The notes beneath the pieces are model-generated. The model was given only the letters and a program-made list of their open reading frames with translations, was not told the origin of the DNA and searched no databases. Shown here one piece after another: positions 7,441 to 8,358 of a stretch of DNA of 8,358 nucleotides. Location of the stretch: positions 1 through 8,358 of the forward strand of contig CAJQOV010000203.1 of assembly GCA_905480065.1 (NCBI GenBank), in the 5' to 3' direction. The position numbers and the translations under genes were made by a program. Positions within the stretch are counted from its first letter, which is position 1; every line of letters starts with the position of its first letter. Origin of the DNA: an uncultured Gammaproteobacteria bacterium. GTDB taxonomy: Bacteria > Pseudomonadota > Gammaproteobacteria > UBA9214.

Positions 7441-8358
7441 ATGATCCCGGAACTCGGCCAATTCGCATTGATCCTGGCGCTGTGCCTGTCCATGGTGCTG
7501 GCATTCTTCCCGCTGGTCGGCAGCCTCACCAACACACCGGGTTGGGTGGCAATTGCCAGACCGGCCGTGTTCGGCCAGTTCACCTTCACGGCACTGGCCT
7601 TTGCCTGCCTGGTGAACGCCTTCCTGGTCGATGATTTCTCGGTCTCCTACGTGGCACAACACGGCAACACCCTGCTCCCGATCATGTACAAGGTCTCCGC
7701 GGTGTGGGGCGCACACGAAGGCTCGCTGCTGTTATGGGCATTGATCCTGGCCGGCTGGACCGCTGCAGTGGCACTGTTCTCCAGCAAACTGCCGTCGCTG
7801 ATGCTGGCACGCATCCTGTCGGTCATGGGCATGATCAGCATCGGCTTCCTGTCCTTCCTGCTGTTCACCTCCAACCCGTTTGACCGGGTCTTCCCGGCAC
7901 CGCTGCAAGGCGGCGACCTGAACCCGCTGCTGCAGGACCCGGGGCTGGCGATCCATCCGCCGATGCTGTACATGGGCTACGTCGGGTTGTCCGTCGCATT
8001 CAGCTTTGCGATTGCCGCCCTGATCGGTGGCAAGCTGGACGCCACCTGGGCACGCTGGTCGCGGCCCTGGACCACGGTCGCCTGGGTATTCCTCACCATA
8101 GGCATCACGCTGGGCAGCTGGTGGGCCTATAACGAGCTGGGCTGGGGCGGCTGGTGGTTCTGGGACCCGGTCGAGAATGCCTCCTTCATGCCCTGGCTGG
8201 CGGCCACCGCACTGGTGCACTCGCTGGCGGTCACCGAGAAGCGTGGCGCCTTCAAGCGCTGGACCGTGCTGCTGTCACTGCTGGCCTTCTCGCTGAGCCT
8301 GCTCGGCACGTTCCTGGTTCGGTCCGGCGTGCTGACTTCCGTGCACTCCTTCGCGGCC
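7441..8358 (+). CDS. ccmF: Cytochrome c haem lyase subunit CcmF (3' end outside the window)
   Basis: CcmF is a large inner-membrane protein that, with CcmH/I, attaches haem from CcmE to CxxCH motifs of apocytochromes c. The frame runs open to the right edge: 306 of an expected about 650 codons are seen. It contains the N-terminal hydrophobic segment MIPELGQFALILAL, AHEGSLLLW, the WWD motif (W235 to D242, WGGWWFWDPVENASF) and the three expected histidines: His172 in AIHPP and His302 in SVHSF (periplasmic haem ligands) and His260 (buried haem b ligand). Each is one less than the E. coli number. The ATG follows GGAG (7426-7429) at a somewhat long 11-base spacing. The missing operon partner genes (ccmG, ccmH) probably lie beyond the edge. 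Confidence 0.96.
   Translation, partial: MIPELGQFALILALCLSMVLAFFPLVGSLTNTPGWVAIARPAVFGQFTFTALAFACLVNAFLVDDFSVSYVAQHGNTLLPIMYKVSAVWGAHEGSLLLWALILAGWTAAVALFSSKLPSLMLARILSVMGMISIGFLSFLLFTSNPFDRVFPAPLQGGDLNPLLQDPGLAIHPPMLYMGYVGLSVAFSFAIAALIGGKLDATWARWSRPWTTVAWVFLTIGITLGSWWAYNELGWGGWWFWDPVENASFMPWLAATALVHSLAVTEKRGAFKRWTVLLSLLAFSLSLLGTFLVRSGVLTSVHSFAA

Noticed and set aside
7244..7716. Minus-strand open frames overlapping the start of ccmF
   Set aside because: They are antisense to ccmF, whose motifs and start are clear, and run into repeats.

Overview
The window is high-GC proteobacterial DNA, most likely from a gammaproteobacterium. This rests on the System I (Ccm) cytochrome c maturation genes in the order ccmA-B-C-D-E-F, protein sequences close to the gammaproteobacterial Ccm type, and the REP-like repeats. 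A genus cannot be named from the sequence alone.

Layout. Positions 1-129 are an edge fragment with no supported gene. Positions 130-2703 (minus strand) carry a P1B-type copper-exporting ATPase (CopA/CopB-like) with an unusual N-terminus of two YHS domains followed by two near-identical heavy-metal-binding motifs. A possible long-spacer promoter precedes it. Positions about 2815-3550 are a decayed IS21-family insertion sequence. Its left-end repeats are recognisable, its istA has an in-frame stop near the start and has lost the whole catalytic core, and istB and the right end are gone.

The ccm locus then runs rightward on the plus strand. ccmA and ccmB overlap by 4 bases. A 227-base gap full of inverted repeats follows, then ccmC-ccmD-ccmE, each pair overlapping at ATGA. 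A 755-base gap packed with several kinds of repeat comes next, and then ccmF, which runs off the right edge (306 codons visible).

Function. CcmA and CcmB with CcmC and CcmD load haem onto the periplasmic chaperone CcmE (covalent haem at His124), and CcmF helps transfer that haem to apocytochromes c. The catalytic or ligand residues expected for CcmA, CcmC, CcmE and CcmF are all visible, so the pathway looks intact. The copper ATPase is divergent from the ccm operon and separated from it by the dead IS, so any functional link is speculative.

The most unusual content is non-coding. Repeats have invaded two junctions of a normally tight operon: a three-copy GC-rich array with an internal 47-base duplication, a previously unrecognised 29-base tandem triplet, GCAG-loop hairpins, and a 13-base perfect inverted repeat. 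I did not find a clearly novel gene system.
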